Notes under the pieces: generated by a model
The model's input: the letters and a program-made list of their open reading frames with translations, nothing else
Told to the model about the DNA's origin: nothing
The model's database searches: none
Source: Streptomyces triticirhizae
Lineage (GTDB): Bacteria > Actinomycetota > Actinomycetes > Streptomycetales > Streptomycetaceae
Length of the DNA: 41,104 nucleotides
Assembly (NCBI RefSeq): GCF_003696235.1
Contig: NZ_RFFJ01000031.1
Coordinates: 1 to 41,104, forward strand
Direction of reading: 5' to 3'
Shown here: positions 15,205 to 24,012 of the stretch, in pieces
Position numbering within the stretch: the stretch's first letter is position 1
How the letters are laid out: each line of letters starts with the position of its first letter
Position numbers and translations under genes: made by a program

Positions 15205-17274
15205 ATGGACACTCTCGGGACCAGCCTCGGCGTGCTGATCGCCGCGGTCCTGATCATCATCCTGGCCACGTTGTTCCTGCTCACCCGCCTCTTCCGCAAG
15301 GTGGAGCAGGGCAAGGCGCTGATCGTCTCCAAGGTGCGCAAGGTGGACGTCACGTTCACCGGCGCCGTGGTGCTGCCGGTGCTGCACCGGGCCGAGGTGA
15401 TGGACATCTCCGTCAAGGCCATCGAGATCGGCAGGACCGGCAAGGAGGGCCTGATCTGCAAGGACAACATCAGGGCCGACATCCGGATCTCGTTCTTCGT
15501 CCGGGTCAACAAGACCGTCTCGGACGTCATCAAGGTGGCGCAGGCCATCGGCACCGAGCGGGCCAGCGACCGGTCCACGCTCCAGGAGCTGTTCAACGCG
15601 AAGTTCTCCGAGGCGCTCAAGACCGTCGGCAAGCAGCTCGACTTCGCCGACCTCTACACCAAGCGTGACGAGTTCCGCGACCGGATCATCGCCGTCATCG
15701 GCACCGACCTCAACGGCTACAGCCTGGAGGACGCGGCGATCGACTACCTGGAGCAGACGCCGCTCGGGCAGCTCGACAGCAACAACATCCTGGACGCCCA
15801 GGGCATCCGGAAGATCACCGAACTCACCGCCGCGCAGCACGTGTTGACCAACGAGTTCCGGCGCAACGAGGAGAAGGAGATCACCCGGCAGAACGTCGAC
15901 GCCCGCGAGGCCGTGCTGGAGCTGGAGCGCCGGCAGGCCGACGCGGAGATCAAGCAGCGCCGCGAGGTCGAGACCGTCCGCGCCCGCGAGGAGGCCGAGA
16001 CCGCGCGCGTCCAGGCCGAGGAGCGGCTGCGCGCCCAGGCCGCGCACCTGAAGACCGAGGAGGTCCTCGGGGTCCAGAACGAGAACCGCGAGCGCGAGAT
16101 CGCCGTCGCCCGGCTCAACCGGGACCGGGTCGTCGCCATCGAGAACGAGCGGATCGAGAAGGACCGGCTGCTGGAGGTCATCGCGCGCGACCGGGAGACC
16201 GGCCTGTCGCGGATCGCCGCCGACAAGGAGATCGAGGGCGAGAAGCGGGAGATCGCCGACGTGGTCCGGGAGCGGATCGCGGTGGAGAAGACCGTGGCGC
16301 AGCAGGAGGAGGAGATCAAGCGGCTGCGCGCCGTCGAGGAGGCCGAGCGCGGCCGGCAGGCCGTGATCATCGCGGCCGAGGCCGAGGCGCAGGAGCGGCT
16401 GGTCAAGGACATCAAGGCCGCCGAGGCGGCCGAGGCCGCGGCCGCGCACCGCGCCAACGAGAGCCTCACGCTGGCCGAGGCCAAGCGGAAGGCCGCCGAG
16501 TTGGAGGCGCAGGCCGCGATCCGGCTGGCCGAGGGCAAGCGGGCCGACGCCGCCGCGCCCGGCATCGCCGAGGCGGAGGTCCAGGAGCGGATGGCGCAGG
16601 CCATCGCCGCCACCAGGGCGGCCGAGGCGGAGGCCGCCCGCCAGATGGGGCTGGCCGAGGCCGAGGCGCTGCGCGAGAAGATGGGCGCGGAGGCCACCGG
16701 CCTGAAGGAGAAGGCCGAGTCGATGGCGGCGCTGGACGCGGCCAGCAGGGAGCACGAGGAGTACCGGCTCCGTCTTGAGGCCGAGAAGGACGTCCGGCTG
16801 GCCGGCATCGACGTGCACCGGCAGATCGCGGAGGCGCAGGCCACGTTGGTCGGCGCCGGGCTGGAGAACGCGAAGATCGACATCGTGGGCGGCGACTCCG
16901 TCTTCTTCGACCGGCTGGTCGGCGCGATCTCGGCGGGCAAGAGCGTGGACGGCTTCCTGGACCGCTCCGAGCACGCCCGCACCCTGGTCGGGCCGTGGCT
17001 GGACAAGGACGGCTCGACGTTCACCGACGACCTCTCCCGGATGGTGGGGGGCCTGGGCGCCGGCGGGCTGCGCGACCTGACGCTGGCCGGGCTGCTGAGC
17101 GGGCTGATCTCCAGGGGCGGCGACAACGCGGGCCAGCTGAGCGGCCTGTTGGAGACGGTGCGCGCCCAGGGCCTGGGCGACACCCGGCTCTCCGAACTGG
17201 CGGCGGCGGCCGGACCCGCCGTCAACGGCCGCCCCGCCAGGGGCGAGGGGCCGGTCCTGGAGAAGCAGCCGTAG
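15205..17274 (+). CDS. Flotillin family protein (YqiK-like, SPFH domain)
   Basis: A 689-residue membrane-scaffold protein. An N-terminal anchor (residues 7-30, LGVLIAAVLIIILATLFLL) is followed by an SPFH/band-7 domain (about 40-220, with DNIRADIRISFFVRVNKTVSDV). A long Glu/Ala/Arg-rich coiled coil runs over about 225-545, then a Gly/Leu-rich C-terminal flotillin region (GGLGAGGLRDLTLAGLLSGL). Flotillins oligomerise into membrane microdomains and affect fluidity, secretion and stress tolerance. The start ATG 15205 follows AAGGGGGG. It lies between the NfeD-like protein and the AAA ATPase, which follows after 79 nt. Long coiled coil and NfeD-like partner place it in the YqiK/FloT group. Its molecular task here is unknown. 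Confidence 0.93.
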   Translation: MDTLGTSLGVLIAAVLIIILATLFLLTRLFRKVEQGKALIVSKVRKVDVTFTGAVVLPVLHRAEVMDISVKAIEIGRTGKEGLICKDNIRADIRISFFVRVNKTVSDVIKVAQAIGTERASDRSTLQELFNAKFSEALKTVGKQLDFADLYTKRDEFRDRIIAVIGTDLNGYSLEDAAIDYLEQTPLGQLDSNNILDAQGIRKITELTAAQHVLTNEFRRNEEKEITRQNVDAREAVLELERRQADAEIKQRREVETVRAREEAETARVQAEERLRAQAAHLKTEEVLGVQNENREREIAVARLNRDRVVAIENERIEKDRLLEVIARDRETGLSRIAADKEIEGEKREIADVVRERIAVEKTVAQQEEEIKRLRAVEEAERGRQAVIIAAEAEAQERLVKDIKAAEAAEAAAAHRANESLTLAEAKRKAAELEAQAAIRLAEGKRADAAAPGIAEAEVQERMAQAIAATRAAEAEAARQMGLAEAEALREKMGAEATGLKEKAESMAALDAASREHEEYRLRLEAEKDVRLAGIDVHRQIAEAQATLVGAGLENAKIDIVGGDSVFFDRLVGAISAGKSVDGFLDRSEHARTLVGPWLDKDGSTFTDDLSRMVGGLGAGGLRDLTLAGLLSGLISRGGDNAGQLSGLLETVRAQGLGDTRLSELAAAAGPAVNGRPARGEGPVLEKQP

Positions 17275-17353
17275 GCGGGGCGCGGCGGCGGTCGGCACGG
17301 CGCACTGACACATGGGGGGAGCGAGGGTGGAGACGCGGGAGCGGGAGACGGCC

Positions 17354-20300
17354 ATGGCCGAGACCGAGGCCCCTGACCGGGGCAGCTACGAGGTGCTGCG
17401 GGACCGACTGCGGTCCGCGGCGGGCGAGTTGGGGGAACGGACCCGGCGGCTGAACGCGGAGCGGGTCGCCACGTTCGGCGGCGGCGATCTCGAACTGGTC
17501 GCCACCGACCGGCTGCGCACCGAGCGCGACAGCCTGCCCCGCGACCTGGTGCGGGTCGGCGGCGCGCTGCTCTTCGGATACCGGGTGCCGCCGGCGCCGG
17601 GCCAGTCCACGGGCGTCGCCGAGGTGTTCCGGCTCTACCGGCCGGCCGGCGACGGCTTCGCGCCGGCCGGGCCCGAGGCGGTGCCCGGGCTGCTCGACGA
17701 CCCGGCGTTCCAGCGGGACTTCGCCGACCTCTTCCGCTACTTCCAGCAGTCCGCGCTGCTGCGGCTGCGGACCGTCGGGAGCCTGCTGCTGGCGGTCTTC
17801 CGCACCGGCGAACGGGTCGACGACATCCGGGTGTTGCGCTGGAAGATCCACCCCGACGGGCGGCCCGAGTACGTGGACGCCAAGGGCGAGCGGGACCATG
17901 TGCCGCCCGACCCGGACGAGGTCGCGTGGACGGCCACCACCCGCGACGACCACGTTCCCGGCGCGGCGCCCGGGCAGCCGCCGCACATCGACATCGACGG
18001 CACCCTCCGGCTCGCGACCGCCGGCGGCACCCTGCGCCTCTCCCTCGCGGAGGGGCCGGACGGCGAGGCCGAGGAACGGCACAGCGAGCCGCTGGCCGAG
18101 CCGCTCCAGTCGCTGGCCGACGCCCAGGTGCACTACGCGCGCGTCGGCCCGCTGCTGCTGCTGAAGGTCCTGCCCTACAACGAGACCGAGCACCGCCATC
18201 TGGTGCACAACACCCGCACCGGCGAGATCATCCGGCTCGACGGCATCGGGCAGGGCTGCCGGGTGCTGCCCGAGGACCAGGGCGTGATCTTCCCCGGCGG
18301 CTACTACCTGTCGGCGGCGCCGGCCGGTTCGGCCGCCCGCACCTTCGACCTCGACACCGAGGGCCTCGCGTTCGAGCGGCTGCTGCGCTCGCCCAACGGC
18401 GAGGACCTGCTCTACGTCTTCCGCGCCGACGCGCGCGGCCGGGCGCTGCTGCTGCCCTACAACCTCATCGACAAGGCCGTGCGGAACCCGATCCCCTGCC
18501 TCGGGTTCGCGCTCTTCGACGACGGCCGCCTCGTGGTCTGCCGCGCCGAGGCCGCCGAGGCGTCGCGGGTGCACCCGGTGCAGCTGTGGGCGACGCCGTT
18601 CGTCAGCGAGGAGCACGCCGCCGCCCAGCCGGCCGGCACCGGGCCGCTCGCCAGGATCGGCAACGCCGACCTGGTGCGTGGCATCTCCGACGCGTTCACC
18701 GTGGTGCGGATGGCCACCGAACTGGAGCCGGACACCGCCGTGTTCGAGGCCGTGATCGCCGCCTGCGACCGGCTGACCGACCAGTACCACTGGCTGGGCC
18801 AGCCCCAGACGCAGGCCCTGGCCGAGCCCGTCGCCCCCCTGCGCGCCACCGCCGAGCAGGTCATCGCCGAGTACGAGCGGGTCCGCCAGCTGCGCCGGCA
18901 GGCCGCCGCCGCGCTCGCCGAGGCCGAGACCGACATCACCGGGCTGGTCCGCCGGGCGCGCGGCGAGGCCCCGCGCGGCGCCGCCGACTGGGTCACGCTG
19001 CTGACCCGGCTGCGCCGCGCCCAGGGCCACCTCGCCGCGCTCCGCGACACCCGCCACATCGACACCGCCGCGCTCGACCGGCTCGACGCGACGCTCGTCG
19101 AGTCGCTCGCCGCCACCGGCCGCCGCGCCGTCGCGTTCCTCTCCCGGGACGACGCGTTCGACGAGACGCACGCCGCGATCGCGGAACTCGCCGAGCGCGC
19201 CGGCGCCGTCGAGAGCGTCGCCGACGCCGAGCCGCTGGGCGCCGAGATCGCCGAGCACGCCGACGAACTCCGCACCGTCACCGAGGTGATCGGCACCCTG
19301 GAGATCGCCGACGCCGTGGTCCGCACCGAGCTGCTCACCCGCATCGGCGAGGTCACCGGCGCCGTCAACCGCGCCCGAGCGGTGCTCGACGGGCGGCGCC
19401 GCGAGCTGCTGGAGACCGAGGGCCGCGCCGAGTTCGCCGCCGAGTACGCCCTGCTCGGGCAGGCCGTCACCGGCGCCCTGGCCTCCGCCACCACCCCCGA
19501 GGAGTGCGACGAGCACCTCGGCCGGCTGCTGCTTCAGGTGGAGAACCTGGAGGCCAGGTTCGGCACCTTCGACGAGTTCCTCGCCCAACTCGCCGACCAG
19601 CGCGAGGAGATCTACGAGACCTTCGCCGCCCGCAAGCAGGCCCAGCTCGACGAGCGGGCCCGGCACGCCGAACGGCTGGCCGCCTCCGCCGAACGCGTCC
19701 TGGACACCGTGGGCCGCCGCGCGAGCGCCCAGGGCAGCCTCGACGAGATCAACGCCTACTTCGCCGCCGACCCGCTGGTGGCCCGCGTCCGCGCCACCGC
19801 CGACGAACTCCGTTCCCTCGGCGAGGAGGTCCGCGCCGACGAGATCGACGGGCGGCTCACCGCGCTCCGCCAGGAGGCCGGCCGCACCCTGCGGGACCGC
19901 GCCGAACTCTTCGGCGCCGACGGCACCATCCGGCTCGGCCGCCACCACTTCACCGCCGCCACCCAGCCCATCGACCTGACCCTGGTGCCGCACGACGGCG
20001 GCCTCGCGTTCGCCGTCACCGGCACCGACTACCGGGCCGCCGTCGCCGACGCCGAACTGGCCGCCGCCCGGCACTTCTGGGACCAGCCGCTGGCCTCCGA
20101 GTCGCCCGAGGTCTACCGCGCCGAGCACCTCGCGGCCAGCGTGCTCGCCGCCGCCGACCCCGACGAGCTGGCCCGCGCCGCCACCGAGGACCACCTCACC
20201 GCGCTGGTCCGCCGGTTCGCCGAGGCCGCCTACGACGAGGGCTACGACCGGGGCGTCCACGACCACGACGCCGCCCGCATCCTCGCCGCCGTGCTGAGGC

Positions 20301-22198
20301 TCCGCGAGGCCGCCGGGCTGCTCCGCTACCCGCCCCGACTCCGCGCCTGCGCCCAGCTGTTCTGGGCGCACGGCACCACGGGGGAGACCCGCCGCGCGCT
20401 GACCGTCCGCGCCCAGTCGCTGGCCCGCGCCCGCGCCACGTTCGGCGCGACGGGCGCCGTCGACGCGCTCGCCGCCGAACTCACCGACGCCGTCGACGCG
20501 TTCCTCGCCGCCCTGCCCGAGGACGCGGGGCTCCCGGCCAGTGCCCCGGCGGGCGTCGGCGGCTATCTGCTGGAGGAACTGGCCGCCGGCGGGCCCGCGT
20601 TCGTCACCAGCCCCGCCGCCGGCGCGCTGCGCGGCGACTTCCACGCGGCGCTCGGCGAGGCCGGCGTCAAGGAGCTGACCCAGGACCTCGCCGCCGTCGG
20701 CGCCGACCTCGCCGCCCGCCACCAGCTGGTCACCGCCTGGCTGACCGCGTTCACCGGCGCCCGGGGCCCAGGCGACGAGAGCTTCCCCGACCTGCCGGAG
20801 GCCGCGGCCCTGGAGCTGACCGCCGACACCCTGGAACACCGGCCCGTGGACGCCCCGCTGACCGCCGTGATCAGCGGCCTGCTCGGCAGCCACCCCCGGC
20901 TGGAGCGCGGCGAACTCCCGCTGCGCCTCGACGAGTTCCTCACCCGCACCGAGACCTTCAGGACCGAGCGGGTGCCAGCCCACCGCGCCTATGTCCGCCG
21001 CCGCAACGCGCTGCTGGAGACCGAACGCCGCCGGCTGCGCCTGGAGAGCTACCGGCCCCGCGTGATGCCGGCGTTCGTCCGCAACCGGCTGCTCGACGAG
21101 GTGTATCTGCCGCTGGTCGGCGACAACCTCGCCAAGCAGCTCGGCGCGGCCGGCGCCGAGCGACGCACCGACAGCCAGGGCCTGCTGCTGCTCCTCTCCC
21201 CGCCCGGCTACGGCAAGACGACGCTGATGGAGTATGTCGCCGCCCGCCTCGGGATGGTCTTCGTCAAGGTGGACGGGCCGGCCCTCGGCCACCACACCAC
21301 CTCGCTCGACCCGGCCGCAGCGCCCGACGCCGCCGCCCGCCGCGAGATCGAGAAGCTCAACTTCGCGCTGGAGATGGGCAACAACGTCCTCCTCCACCTC
21401 GACGACATCCAGCACACCTCGCCCGAGCTGCTCCAGCGGTTCATCCCGCTGTGCGACGCGCAGCGCCGCATCGACGGGGTGCGCACATCCGACGGCGAGG
21501 CCGTCAGCCACGACCTGCGCGGCAAGCGCTTCGCCGTCGTGATGGCGGGCAACCCGTTCACCGAGTCGGGACACCGCTTCCGGGTCCCCGACATGCTGGC
21601 CAACCGGGCCGACGTGTGGAACCTCGGCGAGGTGCTCACCGGCCGGGAGGAGCTGTTCGCGCTCAGCCACATCGAGAACGCGCTGACCGCCAACCCGACG
21701 CTCGCCCCGCTCGCCTCCCGCGACCGCGCCGACATCGAGCTGCTGGTGCGGCTGGCGCGCGGCGACGAGACCGCCTCAGCCGAACGGCTCCGCCACCCCT
21801 ACACCCCGGCCGACCTGGAGCAGATCCTCGCCGTGCTGCGCCGGCTGCTGCGGGTGCGGGACGTGATGCTCAGGGTCAACGCGGCCTATATCGCCTCCGC
21901 CACCCAGGAGGACGCCACCCGCACCGAGCCGCCGTTCCGCCTCCAGGGCTCGTACCGCAACACCAACCAGATCGCCGAGCGGATCGTGCCCGTCCTCAAC
22001 GACGAGGAGCTGGAGGCGCTCATCGACGACCACTACCGCGCCGAGGCGCAGACCCTCACCACCGGCGCCGAGGCCAACCTCCTCAAACTCGCCGAGCTGC
22101 GCGGCCGGTTGACCCCGCAGGAGGCCGAGCGCTGGGCCGAACTCAAGGCCGCGCACGTGGCGCGGGCGGCCGCCGGCCCCCTCAGCGGGCGAGGCTGA
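17354..22198 (+). CDS. Giant DUF3686/AAA ATPase ('DNA repair ATPase')
   Basis: A 1614-residue protein resembling the family annotated as DNA repair ATPase (DUF3686 plus AAA). Residues 1-450 are largely beta-rich with GNP-like motifs not recognised as a known enzyme (PRDLVRVGGALLFGYRV). About 450-1250 is mainly Ala/Glu/Arg-rich helix, probably coiled coil. The AAA module is C-terminal: Walker A SPPGYGKTT near 1285, Walker B LLHLDDIQH near 1346, sensor Asn in VVMAGNPF near 1399, and SYRNTNQIAERI as an arginine-finger-like region. Start: ATG 17354 (GGGAG upstream); GTG 17327, preceded by GGGGGAG, is a real alternative. It follows the flotillin gene by 79 nt and its end overlaps the convergent membrane-protein gene by 17 nt. 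The link to DNA repair is only a family label; the flotillin context suggests membrane work. Confidence 0.85.
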   Translation: MAETEAPDRGSYEVLRDRLRSAAGELGERTRRLNAERVATFGGGDLELVATDRLRTERDSLPRDLVRVGGALLFGYRVPPAPGQSTGVAEVFRLYRPAGDGFAPAGPEAVPGLLDDPAFQRDFADLFRYFQQSALLRLRTVGSLLLAVFRTGERVDDIRVLRWKIHPDGRPEYVDAKGERDHVPPDPDEVAWTATTRDDHVPGAAPGQPPHIDIDGTLRLATAGGTLRLSLAEGPDGEAEERHSEPLAEPLQSLADAQVHYARVGPLLLLKVLPYNETEHRHLVHNTRTGEIIRLDGIGQGCRVLPEDQGVIFPGGYYLSAAPAGSAARTFDLDTEGLAFERLLRSPNGEDLLYVFRADARGRALLLPYNLIDKAVRNPIPCLGFALFDDGRLVVCRAEAAEASRVHPVQLWATPFVSEEHAAAQPAGTGPLARIGNADLVRGISDAFTVVRMATELEPDTAVFEAVIAACDRLTDQYHWLGQPQTQALAEPVAPLRATAEQVIAEYERVRQLRRQAAAALAEAETDITGLVRRARGEAPRGAADWVTLLTRLRRAQGHLAALRDTRHIDTAALDRLDATLVESLAATGRRAVAFLSRDDAFDETHAAIAELAERAGAVESVADAEPLGAEIAEHADELRTVTEVIGTLEIADAVVRTELLTRIGEVTGAVNRARAVLDGRRRELLETEGRAEFAAEYALLGQAVTGALASATTPEECDEHLGRLLLQVENLEARFGTFDEFLAQLADQREEIYETFAARKQAQLDERARHAERLAASAERVLDTVGRRASAQGSLDEINAYFAADPLVARVRATADELRSLGEEVRADEIDGRLTALRQEAGRTLRDRAELFGADGTIRLGRHHFTAATQPIDLTLVPHDGGLAFAVTGTDYRAAVADAELAAARHFWDQPLASESPEVYRAEHLAASVLAAADPDELARAATEDHLTALVRRFAEAAYDEGYDRGVHDHDAARILAAVLRLREAAGLLRYPPRLRACAQLFWAHGTTGETRRALTVRAQSLARARATFGATGAVDALAAELTDAVDAFLAALPEDAGLPASAPAGVGGYLLEELAAGGPAFVTSPAAGALRGDFHAALGEAGVKELTQDLAAVGADLAARHQLVTAWLTAFTGARGPGDESFPDLPEAAALELTADTLEHRPVDAPLTAVISGLLGSHPRLERGELPLRLDEFLTRTETFRTERVPAHRAYVRRRNALLETERRRLRLESYRPRVMPAFVRNRLLDEVYLPLVGDNLAKQLGAAGAERRTDSQGLLLLLSPPGYGKTTLMEYVAARLGMVFVKVDGPALGHHTTSLDPAAAPDAAARREIEKLNFALEMGNNVLLHLDDIQHTSPELLQRFIPLCDAQRRIDGVRTSDGEAVSHDLRGKRFAVVMAGNPFTESGHRFRVPDMLANRADVWNLGEVLTGREELFALSHIENALTANPTLAPLASRDRADIELLVRLARGDETASAERLRHPYTPADLEQILAVLRRLLRVRDVMLRVNAAYIASATQEDATRTEPPFRLQGSYRNTNQIAERIVPVLNDEELEALIDDHYRAEAQTLTTGAEANLLKLAELRGRLTPQEAERWAELKAAHVARAAAGPLSGRG

Positions 22199-23171
22199 TC
22201 GCGGTGGCCACCAGATAGCACCCGCCGAAGAACGCGACCAGCCGCACCACCCCGGCGCCCACATACCGCCAGTAGAAGCGGCGCAACGGGGAGGCGTTCT
22301 CCGGCAGTCGGGCCAGGGTGACGGCGGGGGAGCGGCGGCCCCCGCCCGTCATCCGCCACAGCCGCTCGGTGTGCAGCGCCGGTATTCGCCAGCCGGCCAG
22401 CACGCCGCTGATCACCATCTGGTGCCGCAGCCAGGCCAGCTCGTGCCGCCAGCCGACCTTCCGCACGCGCGGCACCCGGTCCGCAGGCTCCCGCCACTTC
22501 AGGAAGCAGTACCGGAAGCACAGCGACCAGCCGACCGCCAGCGTCACCGCCGTCGCCGCCACCGGCCACCACTCGCCCGGGTCGGCGAACACCGGGGCCA
22601 GGGTGGCCAGGGTGCCCACCACGGTGAGTATCCCGACCGCCCAGCCGGCGAGCGTCCAGCGGAACCTGACGAACGGCGCCGTCCGCATCCCGCGCACCAA
22701 CTCCCGCTGGTCGCGCGGGCGGAACGCGGTCAGCCGCTCCGTCGAGCGGTGGTACAGCTCCTGCGCGCCCCGCCACAGCGGCTCGGCCCGTGCCGGGCCC
22801 AGCGGCGGCAGCGCGTACAACTGCCGCAGCACCGCGTCCCGTTGCTCCTCGCCGGCGCGGAACTCCGCGCCCAGCGGGCCGTGCCGGGGCGTCAGCCGGC
22901 GCAGCGCCAGCCAGGCCAGCCACAGCAGGCCGGCCGCCACCGGGACGCCCGGCAGCAGCCAGCCCGCGTAGGCGCCGACATCGCTCAGCGGCACCGCGAC
23001 GCCGACCAGCACCGCGCAGGCGGCGACGGGGACGGCGACCAGCGCCAGCAGCAGCGGCGCGGCGCCCGACCGCTCGTAGTGCTGCCGGTCCAGGGCGACC
23101 AGATAGTCGTTGATCGGCCGCAGCCGCCCCAGCCAGTCCCCGTCTCCCGTGCTCACGCCCATGGCCACCAT
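22182..23171 (-). CDS. Multi-pass membrane protein of unknown function
   Basis: A 329-residue protein I do not recognise. Helices are seen as two in the first third (PLLLALVAVPVAACAVLVGV; GWLLPGVPVAAGLLWLAWLA), two in the middle (LAGWAVGILTVVGTLATLA; WWPVAATAVTLAVGW) and one at the C-terminus (GVVRLVAFFGGCYLVATAI), joined by Arg-rich loops. The start is uncertain: ATG 23171 (GGCGGG upstream) is preferred, with ATG 23162 and GTG 23234 possible. Last of the leftward T7SS-associated genes, 70 nt after its neighbour. Its 3' end overlaps that of the DUF3686 ATPase gene. Confidence 0.7.
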   Translation of the reverse strand: MVAMGVSTGDGDWLGRLRPINDYLVALDRQHYERSGAAPLLLALVAVPVAACAVLVGVAVPLSDVGAYAGWLLPGVPVAAGLLWLAWLALRRLTPRHGPLGAEFRAGEEQRDAVLRQLYALPPLGPARAEPLWRGAQELYHRSTERLTAFRPRDQRELVRGMRTAPFVRFRWTLAGWAVGILTVVGTLATLAPVFADPGEWWPVAATAVTLAVGWSLCFRYCFLKWREPADRVPRVRKVGWRHELAWLRHQMVISGVLAGWRIPALHTERLWRMTGGGRRSPAVTLARLPENASPLRRFYWRYVGAGVVRLVAFFGGCYLVATAISLAR

Positions 23172-23241
23172 GATGCCCGCCACCACTGACAGGCCGGCCG
23201 CGCGGCCCGTCCGACCGCGCGGCCACGGGGCCACGGGGCGA

Positions 23242-24012
23242 CTAGCCGCGACCGCCCAGCGGCTCCCGGGTCAGCACCACGTCGCCGCCCTTGCGGGCCT
23301 TCGCCACCGTGTCCTCGTCGAACGACACCGTGCGCGCGATCCGCGCCAGATGGTCCGCGAAGACCGAGGTGTGGTGCACGGTCGGCGTCGAGATGGTGAA
23401 GTAGACCGTGTAGTCCCTCGGCGCCGGCACCGCCAGCTGGAGGAAGGACACCCCCAGCTTCGGCGGCGGCCCCTGCCCGATCCCCGGCGGACGGGGAAAG
23501 GTCATCGACCGCAGCGAGACCGACGTCACCCCGGGACCGACCGGCAGCTTGGTGGCCAGCAGCGTGTCCTCGGGGCCGCGCAGCCCCTTCGCCAACCGCT
23601 CGTCCACATCGGCCAGTTCGGACTCGGGCACCTCGCGGAAGTACTCCTCCTTCTTGGCCCGGTAGATCGACTCGGCGCAGATCAGCGCCGACTCGTGCCG
23701 GGTGGGCAGCAGGCCGACGACCAGCATCCCCAGCGCCAACGAGCCGTTCTCCACGCTGATGTGGACCGCCGTCTTGCAGATCTCCTCGACCTGCAACATC
23801 GGCAGCAGGCGCGGCATGTTGTCCATCGCGTAGGTCCGGCCCTCGCCGCCCACGGTCGGCAGCAGTTGGTCCAGCGTCTGGGACCACTCCTCCGGCGAGG
23901 GCGAGTCAGGCAGCGGGACGTAGCTGTCCGGGACGCGGGCGGTGAAGCAGACGGGTATGCCGTCCTGTTCGCCGGACGTGGCCGGCGTCGCGGTCCTGGT
24001 GGGTGCGTTCAC
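23242..24012 (-). CDS. T7SS-locus protein, possible substrate partner
   Basis: A 256-residue soluble protein, not recognised by name. No signal peptide or membrane helix is seen. It is an alpha/beta protein: helical first half (SPEEWSQTLDQLLPTV; ESALICAESIYRAKKEEYF) and strand-rich second half ending RDYTVYFTISTP and VFADHLARIARTVSF. That layout recalls the Mog1/PsbP or LpqN-like fold, but this is a weak impression. The start GTG 24012 overlaps the stop of the T7SS-substrate-like gene as GTGA, so translation is coupled. A dedicated chaperone or regulator of that protein is a reasonable inference. Confidence 0.7.
   Translation of the reverse strand: MNAPTRTATPATSGEQDGIPVCFTARVPDSYVPLPDSPSPEEWSQTLDQLLPTVGGEGRTYAMDNMPRLLPMLQVEEICKTAVHISVENGSLALGMLVVGLLPTRHESALICAESIYRAKKEEYFREVPESELADVDERLAKGLRGPEDTLLATKLPVGPGVTSVSLRSMTFPRPPGIGQGPPPKLGVSFLQLAVPAPRDYTVYFTISTPTVHHTSVFADHLARIARTVSFDEDTVAKARKGGDVVLTREPLGGRG

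Noticed and set aside
17222..21670. A 1482-codon antisense open frame over the DUF3686 ATPase
   Set aside because: Shadow of strong third-position GC bias; the composition is Gly/Ala/Val/Leu/Arg repeats without domains.
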